DNA from: DAIDKA01 sp963726995
GTDB taxonomy: Bacteria; Pseudomonadota; Gammaproteobacteria; Steroidobacterales; Steroidobacteraceae
Direction: 5' to 3'
Assembly (NCBI GenBank): GCA_963726995.1
Contig: CAVSEP010000006.1
Location: 62,001-126,000 of the forward strand
Length of the DNA: 64,000 nucleotides
The notes beneath the pieces are model-generated. The model did no database searches. It was not told where the DNA came from and worked only from the letters and a program-made list of their open reading frames with translations. Numbering within the stretch: the stretch's first letter is position 1; every line of letters begins with the position of its first letter. The translations under genes were made by a program, and so were the position numbers. Below, one piece after another: positions 63,973-64,000 of this stretch.

Positions 63973-64000
63973 ATGGCCGTGACAACCCATGCGGATGAGG
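63973..64000 (+). CDS. Possible start of a gene that leaves the window
   Basis: ATG 63973 opens a frame reading MAVTTHADE with no stop before the window ends. The rest of 63782-63972 holds no other clear gene. It may be a regulator served by the palindrome at 63768. Weak support. Confidence 0.25.

Overview
The window is high-GC chromosomal DNA from a gammaproteobacterium, most likely near the Xanthomonadales/Nevskiales/Steroidobacterales. This rests on gene order: ygfB-pepP-ubiH-ubiI divergent from zapA-6S RNA-fau, rplM-rpsI, coq7 next to a CRP/Clp gene, pmbA divergent from yjgA, rng-maf-rlmH-rsfS-nadD-holA, lptE-leuS, miaB-phoH-ybeY-corC-lnt, ssb divergent from uvrA, and feoAB. The genus cannot be fixed from sequence reading alone. 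Most genes are housekeeping. No transposase, integrase, prophage or CRISPR array was seen.

Layout. 0-4.9 kb (minus): truncated PLP decarboxylase, Sua5-type tsaC, a tandem HtrA protease with a dead second half, dagK. 4.95-12.8 kb: ispG, phhB, ubiquinone hydroxylases, pepP, ygfB, the zapA operon, 6S RNA, fau and an EVE protein. 12.8-13.1 kb: a very small lysine/alanine gene with its own promoter and two tetraloop hairpins. 13.1-19.6 kb: rpiA, then a mostly metabolic run (PQQ dehydrogenase, carboxymuconolactone decarboxylase-like protein, hydroxyacid dehydrogenase, esterase, prolyl iminopeptidase). 19.6-21.5 kb: a hipBA toxin-antitoxin operon with an AT-rich operator array next to tRNA-Gln. 21.5-31.6 kb: rplM-rpsI, coq7, crp, rpe, djlA, purC, yihY, pmbA, yjgA, purEK. 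31.6-33.6 kb: an ExeA-type ATPase with an FHA domain and two small unknown genes. 33.7-40.7 kb (minus): tldD, a nitrilase-family amidase, rng, maf, rlmH, rsfS, nadD, holA. 40.8-44.6 kb (plus): a block with a second prolyl iminopeptidase and a GntR/ABC exporter operon, which splits the usual lptE-holA adjacency. 44.6-54.8 kb (minus): a HExxH protein, lptE, leuS, a Do protease, lnt, corC, ybeY, phoH, miaB. 54.9-64 kb: an HTH regulator with a nested palindromic operator, a Tat-exported FAD oxidase, ssb/uvrA, Fur-type feoAB with a small membrane protein, a GNAT, a small lipoprotein, and a palindrome before a gene that leaves the window.

Sequence quality. Eleven conserved genes between 5.0 and 37.9 kb (ispG, ubiI, ubiH, pepP, djlA, purC, yihY, pmbA, purK, tldD, maf) carry together about 18 frameshifts. 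Each is repaired by deleting one base and none needs an added base. Essential genes are among them, so this looks like uncorrected insertion errors rather than gene decay. I annotate these as genes over their full span and state where the frame breaks.

Best candidates for something undescribed: the 16-codon Lys/Ala gene with promoter and twin GNRA hairpins (12854-13050), the bacterial protein with the tandem HtrA layout of fungal Nma111 (1665-4502), the FHA-fused ExeA ATPase (31635-33029), and the two nested-palindrome regulatory regions at 21.24-21.39 kb and 54.95-55.0 kb.
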